Of a stretch of 11,074 bases of DNA, positions 1 to 6,575 are shown piece by piece. Positions within the stretch are counted from its first letter, which is position 1. Every line of letters begins with the position of its first letter. The notes beneath the pieces were generated by a model that ran no database searches, was not told the DNA's origin, and saw nothing but the letters and a program-made list of their open reading frames with translations. The DNA is from Thermoplasmata archaeon (lineage in GTDB: Archaea; Thermoplasmatota; Thermoplasmata; Thermoplasmatales; Thermoplasmataceae): NCBI GenBank assembly GCA_021806345.1, contig JAJZXP010000393.1:1-11074 (forward strand), read 5' to 3'. The position numbers and the translations under genes are program-made.

Positions 1-119
1 AGTTGCTGGATCTTTGCAATGCTGTTGAATTTCTTACCTAAAGACTTCGGAAATATCGAAATCTGTAAGATTTTACATGTTACGATCAGAATTTTGGCAA
101 TATTAAACTTTGATTTTTA
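1..119 (+). pseudogene. 5' part of an ORF split by the IS insertion
   Basis: Frame 1 is open from the window edge to the insertion point, with no stop in 37 codons before the target duplication. Its real start lies outside the window unless the internal ATG at 19 is used. If the IS and one copy of the 8-bp duplication are removed, the frame continues in phase into 1397-1472 and ends at TGA 1470-1472, giving a 64-residue open stretch. I recognise no family. The stretch is short enough that it could be chance in AT-rich DNA, so a gene interruption is an inference. Confidence 0.3.
112..119. repeat. Left target-site duplication, GATTTTTA
   Basis: This 8-bp direct repeat abuts the left IS end and is identical to bases 1389-1396 just outside the right end. 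A perfect 8-bp duplication suggests a fairly recent transposition. The length fits IS256/MULE-type elements, which make 8-9 bp duplications. Confidence 0.9.
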
Positions 120-149
120 GACATTGTCAACTTCCGGTTGATAAGTACC
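120..149 (+). repeat. IS left terminal inverted repeat
   Basis: Reading inward, it begins GACATTGTCAA. About 22 of 30 positions match the reverse complement of 1359-1388, including the first 11 bases and an internal GTTGATAA block. The transposase stop codon (127-129) lies within it. Confidence 0.85.
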
Positions 150-1326
150 GGTGATACCAGTAGGATGTCCTCAGCAACCCATCCTTTGTCTTGAACCGGT
201 GCTTTAACAGCCATGACTGGATGGAGAAGTGCTGTTCCGCCTTGTCTGAGGTCTTCTCCACATTACTGTCATCAAGATACAGGAACACCTCCTTCCTGTG
301 TTTCCTCACAAATGAAAGGAATCCTGCCATGATCTTATCCTCACCGTAAAGGCTCCTGATCCTGTCCAGCATAATAGCAACGATCTCCCTCTCGCTCTTG
401 CCCTCGGTGAGCTTCATGACAGGGTCCCGGTTCTTTCCGAGCTTGTCCAGGTTTGTTTTGTTCGGGAAAAACATGTACCTGACCAGACGCTTTGCCATGT
501 CCAGATGCCCTTCCATCTTTGCGTCCCTGATCCTGTGCGCCAGATCCTTCTCCATGTGGAAGAGGCACCTCTGCCTCCCTATTCGCACATTGAGGCCTGA
601 TGATACCCTTTTCAGGACGGTTTCGTAATGGTACCCGTCTGTTGTGATGAATACATGATCCGGGATGCTGAACCTTGAGAGCGCCCTCATGAAGAATCCT
701 CTCAGCGTTTCCTCCTTCAGGTCGTCCAGTATCTCCTCCACAAAGTCTCCTGTCTTCGAGTCCTTCAGGAGTGCCCGGTACTTTTCAACGCCATCGATGT
801 GTGCGTACTGCTCGTCGTACACGAAATATCCTGAGGATTCCATCATTCCCGACTGCTGTGGCGGCACATATCTCCTGATGGTTTCATGGGATATGATCAC
901 GTTGCCGAGAATGCGGAAGAGGTCCGCTGCCTTCCTCAGGGATGTCTTCACCCTGGTCCTGATGCTCTTCTCCCTGATATCATCAGGATAATGCTTTCCA
1001 TAACCGTAATTGGGAGGGCGTGCAACAAATGAGTAACGGCAGTCCCTGCAGATATACCTCTGAACCCTGAACACTGTGCCGTTTTCCATGGTCCTGAGGC
1101 ATGTGCCGTTCCTCACCACATTCTTTGAGCGGCACTGTGGGCACATGGGATTCATGAAGCTGATGAGATCATTCTCCCTGAGCTCCATGTCCATCATGGG
1201 AATGTTATTGACCAGAAAGACGGGGGAGGAATCCACTGAGGCATAATCGTCAAGAGATGTGAAAACTCTCCTGAACTCAGTGTATGGCGCCTTCCTCAGT
1301 CGCATGTAATAGAATATCTGCATCAT
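127..1326 (-). CDS. DDE transposase with N-terminal zinc ribbon (IS256/MULE-like)
   Basis: This 399-residue protein would cut and insert the surrounding element. In order I see an N-terminal segment of about 60 residues, a zinc ribbon (CPQC at 62-65 and CRDC at 93-96), a helix-turn-helix-like stretch ending in SHETIRRYV (146-154), then the catalytic core. Likely catalytic acids are D171 (YDEQY), D230 (TTDGY) and E364 (DKAEQHF). Between the second and third acids lies QRCLFH (252-257), matching the QRCxxH signature of IS256/MULE transposases, and the spacing of about 134 residues between D230 and E364 allows the helical insertion typical of that group. An N-terminal zinc ribbon is more like IS1249-type relatives than classical IS256. 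The frame is complete, so the gene may be active. Confidence 0.88.
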   Translation of the reverse strand: MMQIFYYMRLRKAPYTEFRRVFTSLDDYASVDSSPVFLVNNIPMMDMELRENDLISFMNPMCPQCRSKNVVRNGTCLRTMENGTVFRVQRYICRDCRYSFVARPPNYGYGKHYPDDIREKSIRTRVKTSLRKAADLFRILGNVIISHETIRRYVPPQQSGMMESSGYFVYDEQYAHIDGVEKYRALLKDSKTGDFVEEILDDLKEETLRGFFMRALSRFSIPDHVFITTDGYHYETVLKRVSSGLNVRIGRQRCLFHMEKDLAHRIRDAKMEGHLDMAKRLVRYMFFPNKTNLDKLGKNRDPVMKLTEGKSEREIVAIMLDRIRSLYGEDKIMAGFLSFVRKHRKEVFLYLDDSNVEKTSDKAEQHFSIQSWLLKHRFKTKDGLLRTSYWYHRYLSTGS

Positions 1327-1358
1327 ATTTCATGATTTCGGTCTCTGCCGGGTTTGGT

Positions 1359-1388
1359 GGGAATTATCAACTAAATCTTGACAATGTC
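1359..1388 (-). repeat. IS right terminal inverted repeat
   Basis: This is the reverse-complement partner of 120-149 and ends CTTGACAATGTC at 1388, directly against the second GATTTTTA copy. It lies upstream of the transposase start (1326), so any promoter for that gene lies in or near it. Confidence 0.85.
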
Positions 1389-1396
1389 GATTTTTA
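1389..1396. repeat. Right target-site duplication, GATTTTTA
   Basis: Identical to bases 112-119. Together the two copies define the insertion boundaries exactly. Confidence 0.9.
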
Positions 1397-1472
1397 CAGT
1401 ATAACAAACAGTATCTGTGAAAATATTTTATTACGCGGAATGATTCAGCATATGGCAGGGTTGGTAATCTGA
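1389..1472 (+). pseudogene. 3' part of the ORF split by the IS
   Basis: Once the insertion is removed, 27 sense codons continue the left-edge frame before TGA at 1470-1472. The residues around the junction read NFDFYSITNS. I recognise no family. A frame that stays open exactly across the repaired junction weakly supports disruption of a real gene. Confidence 0.3.
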
Positions 1473-1728
1473 CGGAACATCTGATTATAGGAAAGGAATT
1501 TTTTTCTTATGTTGACAGTGAATTCCAACACATTTTACATGGAATCCTCAAAGTTTCAAGCACAATAAATCCTGAAAGGCTTAAAGATAACAATAGTCTT
1601 ATAATATACTATTATGGCTCATTTTCCTTGGGTATCTCTGAATAGGCTTATAAGGAATAAAATTTTTCAAGATACCCTATGATATTTTTTAAACAGAAGG
1701 TTTACATATGGACGATTCATAGCCTATT
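1473..1728 (+). promoter_or_regulatory. Upstream control region of the first UxaA operon
   Basis: There is no gene of useful length here. Candidate TATA boxes are TTATAATATA (1599-1608), TTTTTTAAA (about 1684-1692) and TTTACATAT (1701-1709). The last is centred about 25 bases before ATG 1729 and would give a leaderless transcript. The first would start RNA near 1630 and create a leader of roughly 100 bases. That leader contains GGGTATCT/AGATACCC (1630-1637 with 1670-1677) and AATAGGCT/AGCCTATT (1641-1648 with 1721-1728). The 11-mer CTATTATGGCT occurs at 1609-1619 and again at 1724-1734 over the start codon. Confidence 0.5.
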
Positions 1729-2010
1729 ATGGCTTCTAAGTTTCTAATACACACAAAAGACGACTTCGTGGGTGTTGCCACGGAAGATATTTCCAAGGGC
1801 GAGAAGGCTGAGGGAGTTTTCATGGACTCCCTGAAAAAGTTGCAGATTGAAGCCTGTGACAATGTACCGTTGGGACACAAAATAGCTTTGAGGGAAATGA
1901 AAAAGGGTGATAAGGTTGTAGAATACGGTGAACCAATTGGAGAGGTCTCCCAGGACATCAAAGCAGGTGCACATGTACACGTGCACAACATAAAATCAAT
2001 GAGGTGGTAA
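1729..2010 (+). CDS. Small SAF-domain subunit of a split UxaA-family lyase (copy 1)
   Basis: This 93-residue protein matches the N-terminal SAF domain of altronate/galactarate dehydratases (UxaA/GarD), encoded here as a separate small subunit as in SuyA of sulfolactate sulfo-lyase. Visible family marks are LGHKIAL near residue 48, EYGEPIG near 65, and the C-terminal HVHVHN block followed by an RW end. The usual DNVAVAL motif is changed to DDFVGVA, unlike the second copy. ATG 1729 is the first start after an in-frame TAG, has no good ribosome binding site, and may be leaderless. The downstream gene's ribosome binding site, GAGGTG (2001-2006), is embedded in its last codons. The substrate is unknown; a 2-keto-3-deoxy-acid-forming dehydratase is the best general guess. 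Confidence 0.8.
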   Translation: MASKFLIHTKDDFVGVATEDISKGEKAEGVFMDSLKKLQIEACDNVPLGHKIALREMKKGDKVVEYGEPIGEVSQDIKAGAHVHVHNIKSMRW

Positions 2011-2014
2011 ATCG

Positions 2015-3166
2015 ATGTCAACATTTCTAGGATACGAAAGGGAAAATGGAAAAGTCGGAATAAGGAATCATGTGCTTGTTATACCACTGGATGACCTCTC
2101 CAACAGCGCTGCTGTTGGGGTTGAGCATCTCATACATGGAACAAGAGCTGTGCCTCACCCTTATGGAAGGCTGCAGTTTGGCGATGACCTTGACCTGATG
2201 TTTAAGACTCTTTCAGGATTTGGTAAGAACCCTAATGTAGCTTCCGCCATTGTAATAGGTATTGAAGATAAGTGGGCCTCCAAGGTCGCAGATGAGATAG
2301 TAAAAACTGGAAAGCATGTGGAAACTGTGGGAATTGAGGGCTACGGAGACCTTAAGACAATAGAGAGGGCATCAAGACTTGCAAGGTACATGGTCCAAGA
2401 TGCATCAGAAAAACACAGAAAGCAGTTCGACGCCTCCTCTCTTGTTGTCAGTACAAAGTGTGGGGAATCAGACACAACATCCGGTCTTGCATCCAACCCA
2501 ACCGTAGGGGTTACATTTGACATGCTTGCCGACGAAGGAGCTACAATCATATTTGGAGAAACATCAGAGCTCACAGGTGCAGAACACCACATTGCAAGGA
2601 AGATCCCTGACCTTACCCTCAGGAAAAAGTTCCAGAAAATCTTTGACGATTACCAGGCTGAAATCACAAACCGGGGTGCGGATCTGCTTGGTTCCCAGCC
2701 AACACAGGGTAATATCAAAGGTGGACTTTCCACCATAGAGGAGAAGGCATTTGGAAATATTCAGAAGGCAGGTACAAGACCCATCGTAGGGGTACTTGAC
2801 TATGCGGAAGAGCCTACGGCCGAAGGCCTGAATTACATGAACACCTCGTCCGCAGCTGCTGAGGCAGTTACTCTGTTTGCAGCCGCAGGAGCAGTTCTTC
2901 ACCTGTTTACCACGGGTCAGGGGAATATCATAGGAAATCCAATAGAGCCTGTGATTAAGCTTTCTGCAAATCCAAATACAGTCAGAACCATGAGCGAGCA
3001 TATTGACCTGGATGTTTCAGGACTGCTCAGATTTGAATACGATCTCAAAGAAGCAGGCAGGAGGCTACACGACCTTTCCATGAGGACTGCTTCCGGCCGC
3101 CTGACAGCCAACGAAATACTGAAGCACTTTGAGTTTGCACCCACAAAATTATACATATCAGCATAA
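2015..3166 (+). CDS. Large UxaA/SuyB-type subunit, divergent, lacking conserved cysteines (copy 1)
   Basis: This 383-residue protein aligns along its length with the C-terminal domain of UxaA/GarD dehydratases: GYERENGKVGIRN at the start, KNPNV at 71, SGLASNP near 156-162, GGLSTIEEKAFG near 236-247 and a glycine-rich FTTGQG at 298-303. Several positions usually invariant in the family, and intact in the second copy, are changed. The PTVxC cysteine is replaced in PLDDL, the PYGC cysteine is R52, the LGCE pair is ED at 84-85, CGGSD is CGESD (149-153) and FTTGRG is FTTGQG. The iron-dependent chemistry described for the family may therefore be altered or lost. It starts 4 bases after the SAF gene behind GAGGTG (2001-2006), and the two products presumably form one complex. 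Non-random retention of the fold argues against a pseudogene. Confidence 0.8.
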   Translation: MSTFLGYERENGKVGIRNHVLVIPLDDLSNSAAVGVEHLIHGTRAVPHPYGRLQFGDDLDLMFKTLSGFGKNPNVASAIVIGIEDKWASKVADEIVKTGKHVETVGIEGYGDLKTIERASRLARYMVQDASEKHRKQFDASSLVVSTKCGESDTTSGLASNPTVGVTFDMLADEGATIIFGETSELTGAEHHIARKIPDLTLRKKFQKIFDDYQAEITNRGADLLGSQPTQGNIKGGLSTIEEKAFGNIQKAGTRPIVGVLDYAEEPTAEGLNYMNTSSAAAEAVTLFAAAGAVLHLFTTGQGNIIGNPIEPVIKLSANPNTVRTMSEHIDLDVSGLLRFEYDLKEAGRRLHDLSMRTASGRLTANEILKHFEFAPTKLYISA

Positions 3167-3176
3167 TTGGATAAAT

Positions 3177-3884
3177 ATGTCAGAAATAAGCGAAAAGGGA
3201 GAATTTCGTTCCAACACCCCCAAAAGAAATAGCGAGAAAATCCCGCTTTCCCTCAAGGCATATGACATGATCATGAATATGATCATGACGGGGCAGCTCA
3301 GAATGGGGCAATCCGTAACGGAAGATATGCTGAAAAACCAGTTGGGAATGAGTAAAACACCCATTCGTGAAGCCATCATTTCACTGGAGAATGATGGAAT
3401 AATTTCCAAGGTGGGGCGTTTTTACAACATAGTGTACCTCACAAAGGAACAGATCAATGAAATCTATGAATTCAAGGTAGAACTTGAGGCTCTTGCTGCA
3501 TATTTTGCAACCATCAGGATGTCCGCAGCAATGAAGAGAAATCTGAAGCAGATTGACGACAAGATTTCCAAAATGTCCACTGCTGACGCAGACCCCATTG
3601 CACTGGCGAACCTTTCAGGAAAACTTCATGCCTTAATAGCCAAGGGAAGCGAAAATACATACATTGAGAAGGAGATCAACATGCTCCGCCTGAGGCTGCG
3701 TATTGTCAGGATAACGATTTTCACAAGCGCAGGCCGGCGCACTGAAGAGAGGAATGAACACGAGGACATAACCCGGGCGATCCTTGGGAATGATCCAAAG
3801 GAGGCGGCCGAGGCAATGAGAAAACATCAGATGGATGTCTGGGAATATGTCAAGAATGAGATAGTTCCCAAACTTTACTATTAG
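3177..3884 (+). CDS. GntR-family transcriptional regulator, FCD (FadR-like) type
   Basis: This 235-residue regulator has an N-terminal winged helix (about 24-90), with VTEDMLKNQLGMSKTPIREA (47-66) as the GntR recognition region, and an all-helical C-terminal FCD-type ligand domain. Putative metal-binding histidines are H151, H195 (NEHEDI) and H217 (KHQMD). The aspartate usually four residues before the first histidine is S147, so metal binding may differ. I chose ATG 3177, 10 bases after the preceding stop, because upstream extension needs a TTG inside the previous gene. The stop TAG shares its G with a possible GTG start of the next gene. Such regulators usually sense organic or sugar acids made or used by adjacent genes, so it probably controls this operon and perhaps the divergent cluster. 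Confidence 0.88.
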   Translation: MSEISEKGEFRSNTPKRNSEKIPLSLKAYDMIMNMIMTGQLRMGQSVTEDMLKNQLGMSKTPIREAIISLENDGIISKVGRFYNIVYLTKEQINEIYEFKVELEALAAYFATIRMSAAMKRNLKQIDDKISKMSTADADPIALANLSGKLHALIAKGSENTYIEKEINMLRLRLRIVRITIFTSAGRRTEERNEHEDITRAILGNDPKEAAEAMRKHQMDVWEYVKNEIVPKLYY

Positions 3885-3892
3885 TGGTTAGA

Positions 3893-5008
3893 ATGGACGA
3901 TTTTAAAATTCAGGTGGTGAAGGCTGGCATACCGCTGAGCGTAACCAACCCACCACAGAAATGGAATGGACAGTGGAGCTTCCAGGTATATGTGAAGGCA
4001 CAATCTCATGGGAAAAATGGTTGGGGAGAAACACTTCCGGCCGCGCTGAACTCCATAGACACTTACTCAGAGATGATTGAAGGTTTTTTGAAGATAATTG
4101 AAAATTCTGATCACCATGATGTTAGGAACATTTGGGAGAAAATGTCTAGGTCATCGTTTTCCGGAGGATATGGAGTAACGACAGGTGCCATGTCTGCAAT
4201 TGACATTGCCCTTTGGGACCTTAAGGCTAGAGAACTGGGTGTGCCTCTAAGTTCATTACTTGGCAGCAACTCAGGAAAAGCGAGGAGATATGCCTCTCTG
4301 TCACGTTATAACAGTCCGGAAGAAGCTCTCCAGATTGTAATGAATCTTGCTGATAAAGGTTTCACCTTAGTGAAGCTGCACCAGAGTGACCTTGACACCC
4401 TTGAAACTATGAAACTCATAAGAAAGGAACTTGGATATGACATTAAGATAGCGGCTGATATGAACTGTGCATTCAGGTTCAACCAGGCAAGGGAATTTGT
4501 CGAAAAGATGGCAAAGTTTGAACCTCGCTGGATAGAAGAACCTCTTTGGCCACATGACGATTATGACGGACTTGCGAAACTCAACAAGATCGTCCCTATA
4601 GCTGGAGGTGAGAATGAATTCAGCATAAACCAGTTTCTTGCCATGCTTCAGAAAGAATCTCTTTCATATTACCAACCTGATGTGGCTAAGATTGGTGGCA
4701 TTACGCCCCTCCTAGACCTTATAGCACTCTTTAAAGCTTACAATACTGGCATAGCCTTCCACAGCAGGCCTCATAACGGGTGGGTCTCAACCATTGCATC
4801 CTCATGTGTGGCAATAGGAACTGGCATAGATGCTTGGATCGAGACACCACCAACAGGCATACCCGACAAGTACTTTGAACACCAGGTCACATTGGATAAA
4901 GATGCAATATCCACAAATGGTCCTGGAATTTCCATCTACCCCAAGGAACCAGTTACTTCACCCGGGACCTTTACGCCTCTAATTTTCCACCACGACTCAA
5001 AGAAATAA
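3893..5008 (+). CDS. Enolase-superfamily (mandelate racemase subgroup) acid-sugar dehydratase-like enzyme
   Basis: The product is 371 residues, or 374 if GTG 3884, which overlaps the previous stop, is used. In 374-residue numbering the metal ligands are D192 (AADMN), E218 (WIEEP) and E243 (GGENE). The spacing nearly matches mandelate racemase. D266 (PDVAKIGG) and H293 (FHSRPH) form the expected His-Asp dyad, 27 residues apart as in the family. The strand-2 base motif is K164-L-H166, so the second lysine of KxK is histidine. Relatives dehydrate aldonates or aldarates (gluconate, arabinonate, galactonate, tartrate) to 2-keto-3-deoxy acids. Within this operon, sugar-acid dehydration or cycloisomerisation is likely; the substrate cannot be named. 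ATG 3893 is preferred because GTGGTT sits just upstream as a weak binding site. Confidence 0.85.
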   Translation: MDDFKIQVVKAGIPLSVTNPPQKWNGQWSFQVYVKAQSHGKNGWGETLPAALNSIDTYSEMIEGFLKIIENSDHHDVRNIWEKMSRSSFSGGYGVTTGAMSAIDIALWDLKARELGVPLSSLLGSNSGKARRYASLSRYNSPEEALQIVMNLADKGFTLVKLHQSDLDTLETMKLIRKELGYDIKIAADMNCAFRFNQAREFVEKMAKFEPRWIEEPLWPHDDYDGLAKLNKIVPIAGGENEFSINQFLAMLQKESLSYYQPDVAKIGGITPLLDLIALFKAYNTGIAFHSRPHNGWVSTIASSCVAIGTGIDAWIETPPTGIPDKYFEHQVTLDKDAISTNGPGISIYPKEPVTSPGTFTPLIFHHDSKK

Positions 5009-5024
5009 AGAGAATTAAAATGGA
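5009..5024. other. 16-bp junction between convergent operons
   Basis: Two operons that each encode a split UxaA-type enzyme meet tail to tail with only 16 bases between stop codons. There is no room for a separate hairpin terminator, so transcripts probably overlap unless termination occurs inside the coding regions. Confidence 0.8.
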
Positions 5025-6209
5025 TCAATAAGTCGGGCCTATTCTATAAATTGCAAAGTCATCTTGGTCATTTAATTCTGATAAGGTTTTTCTGCCGTTA
5101 GCAATGGAAAGAATATGTTCTTTTAGCCTATCGGCTGAATTATCGATAGTTTCCTCTCCATCCAATATTTTACTACAATTAAAATCTATAAAATCATCCA
5201 TTAACTCATAAGTATTTTTGTTCGCAGTGATTTTTATTACAGGAGAAACAATATTCCCGGCGGGAGTACCCCTTCCTGTCGTAAACAAAACAAGATTACA
5301 TCCTGAAGAAACTAGTCCAGAAACCGATTCTATATCATAGCCTGGCCCTATCATCATGAAATGGCCATTAGAAGAAGGTATTTCAGAATAATCCAGAACT
5401 CCAGTAACTGGAGCAGAACCTGATTTTTTAACAGCTCCTAAGGACTTTTCTTCAAGTGTGGTAATACCTCCATCCATATTTCCCGGTGATGGTTGTCCTC
5501 CGCGCAGCCCGGTTTTGGAACCATGACTTAACTTATTTTCCATGTTATTAACTGTTTGAATTATTTCCCTTCCTACTCTCTTGTCGAGGCTTCTATTGGC
5601 ATAGATATGTTCAGATCCAATGAATTCTGGTATCTCACTTATGACTGTAGTGCCACCATTATTAACGATCCAGTCCGAGATTGTACCGACCAATGGATTG
5701 GATGCCAATCCACTAGTATAGTCAGATCCCCCACATTCTAAACCTATGGATAAGTGTTCTATTGGAGTATCTTTTCTTTTTGACTTTACTGCATCCTCGG
5801 TCAACTCTTTTACTTTCTTTATCCCTTTTTCAATGGTATCCTTGCCACCATAATTTTGAATGTTGAGATGTGCCACCGTCTTATTTTCAGATATTCTGTC
5901 AGCTAATTTTTCGTAATCTATAGCCTCACATCCTAAACTTATGACCAGAACGCTATTCACATTGGGATTCTTACCAAGATTTGTAATGGTTCTTTCAGTT
6001 TGAACCAAATCTTCTCCGGATTGTCCACAACCATAAGGATTGTACAAAGCTTTAATGGCTCCATCATCGTAATGATAATAATTTTTAGTGCTTTCAACAA
6101 TCCTTTTTACGGTAATCCCCGAACACGCCACAGTAGGTATAATTAAAATATGATTTCTAATTCCAACCCCATTATCTCTTTCGTAACCTTTGAAAGTTTC
6201 ATTCCTCAT
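5025..6209 (-). CDS. Large UxaA/SuyB-type lyase subunit with intact motifs (copy 2)
   Basis: This 394-residue protein is a canonical UxaA/GarD C-terminal domain encoded separately from its SAF domain. From ATG 6209 it shows GYERDN and GIRNH near the start, PTVACS (C29), PYGCGQ (C61), SLGCE (C94, E95), CGGSD (159-163), SGLASNP, SEIPE (E192), QPSPGN (239-244), TTLEEKSLG and FTTGRG (309-314). These conserved Cys, Glu, Asp and His positions support an active, probably iron-dependent, dehydratase or related lyase (altronate, galactarate or sulfolactate type; substrate unknown). I prefer ATG 6209 because GAGGTG (6221-6216 on this strand) lies six bases upstream; the GTG at 6218 lies within that binding site. 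The gene overlaps the SAF gene by 11 bases, implying coupled translation. It looks more AT-rich than copy 1. Confidence 0.9.
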   Translation of the reverse strand: MRNETFKGYERDNGVGIRNHILIIPTVACSGITVKRIVESTKNYYHYDDGAIKALYNPYGCGQSGEDLVQTERTITNLGKNPNVNSVLVISLGCEAIDYEKLADRISENKTVAHLNIQNYGGKDTIEKGIKKVKELTEDAVKSKRKDTPIEHLSIGLECGGSDYTSGLASNPLVGTISDWIVNNGGTTVISEIPEFIGSEHIYANRSLDKRVGREIIQTVNNMENKLSHGSKTGLRGGQPSPGNMDGGITTLEEKSLGAVKKSGSAPVTGVLDYSEIPSSNGHFMMIGPGYDIESVSGLVSSGCNLVLFTTGRGTPAGNIVSPVIKITANKNTYELMDDFIDFNCSKILDGEETIDNSADRLKEHILSIANGRKTLSELNDQDDFAIYRIGPTY

Positions 6210-6504
6210 TTGAAACACCTCGGCTCCACCTTACACTTTGTAAATTATGGATATGAACAAGTTCACCCTTGTTAATATGCTTAACAGCTTTTCCTATAAC
6301 GACCCCATACTTAACAATTGGATCACCCTGGTTAAAATCGGAAAGCGATGCTTTATGTCCTTTAGGAATGTTAGTTTTAATCTCCATAGAGTAGCTTGTT
6401 TTAGTTCCTTTAACTTCTACTATGTCTCCGACATCAAATTCTTGTAGAGCTATCGCAACGTTATCTTTGGGATCAATCAGTAAAGCTATCTTAATTTGTT
6501 TCAT
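6199..6504 (-). CDS. Small SAF-domain subunit of a split UxaA-family lyase (copy 2)
   Basis: This 101-residue partner of the large subunit keeps the classic UxaA N-terminal motifs: PKDNVAIAL (12-20), KGHKASL, VKYGVVIG and VHIHN, followed by SVRW. A short tail (SRGVSNEE) follows and overlaps the next gene. The SAF domain packs on the large subunit and is thought to contribute substrate binding. ATG 6504 is immediately preceded by GGGGG, which is close for a binding site. A possible TATA box TATTTAATTA (6530-6521 on this strand) would allow its own near-leaderless transcript. It lies 71 bases after the transporter stop, so it may also be read through from there. Confidence 0.85.
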   Translation of the reverse strand: MKQIKIALLIDPKDNVAIALQEFDVGDIVEVKGTKTSYSMEIKTNIPKGHKASLSDFNQGDPIVKYGVVIGKAVKHINKGELVHIHNLQSVRWSRGVSNEE

Positions 6505-6575
6505 CCCCCTTTTGTAATTGTAATTAAATAAAAAATAAGGGTTAAATTATCAATACTAAAAAAAATTTTACTAAG
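6505..6575 (-). promoter_or_regulatory. Transporter/SAF intergenic: U-rich terminator candidate and possible internal promoter
   Basis: On the minus strand, just past the transporter stop, is a run of eight T (6565-6558), the kind of U-rich tract that ends archaeal transcripts without a hairpin. Further down is TATTTAATTA (6530-6521), a plausible TATA box about 20-26 bases before ATG 6504. No copy of the operator seen at 7948 or 9647 is present. Confidence 0.4.

Larger units (their letters stand above)
120..1388 (-). mobile_element. Intact IS256/MULE-like insertion sequence, 1269 bp
   Basis: The element is bounded by imperfect terminal inverted repeats (120-149 and 1359-1388) that both begin GACATTGTCAA and share an internal GTTGATAA. 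It is flanked by a perfect 8-bp GATTTTTA duplication. One transposase gene fills almost the whole element, and its stop codon lies inside the left inverted repeat. Element length, transposase length near 400 residues and duplication size all agree with IS256/MULE-like elements (IS256, IS1249 and ISH6 relatives); the exact ISfinder family is not certain. The element looks richer in G+C than its AT-rich surroundings. A decayed relative lies at about 9810-10749. Confidence 0.92.

Noticed and set aside
1509..1554. ATTCCA/TGGAAT inverted repeat as an operator or terminator
   Set aside because: The arms are only six bases, the spacer is AT-rich, and the position is far from any start or stop.
1604..1612. 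ATATACTAT as a third copy of the 7948/9647 operator
   Set aside because: Only the left half-site matches, it coincides with a TATA-like sequence, and the 33-bp similarity does not extend; an 8-9 base AT-rich match is expected by chance about once in this window.
2564..3001. Minus-strand 145-codon ORF
   Set aside because: It is antisense to the well-supported UxaA-type large subunit and has an unconvincing cysteine-rich translation.
3129..3176. Extended N-terminus of the GntR regulator from TTG 3129
   Set aside because: It overlaps the end of the preceding gene and adds residues not expected in the family; ATG 3177 fits operon spacing better.
6210..6218. GTG 6218 as start of UxaA large subunit copy 2
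   Set aside because: The GTG is part of the GAGGTG ribosome binding site serving ATG 6209; the homologous copy 1 also starts close to GYER.
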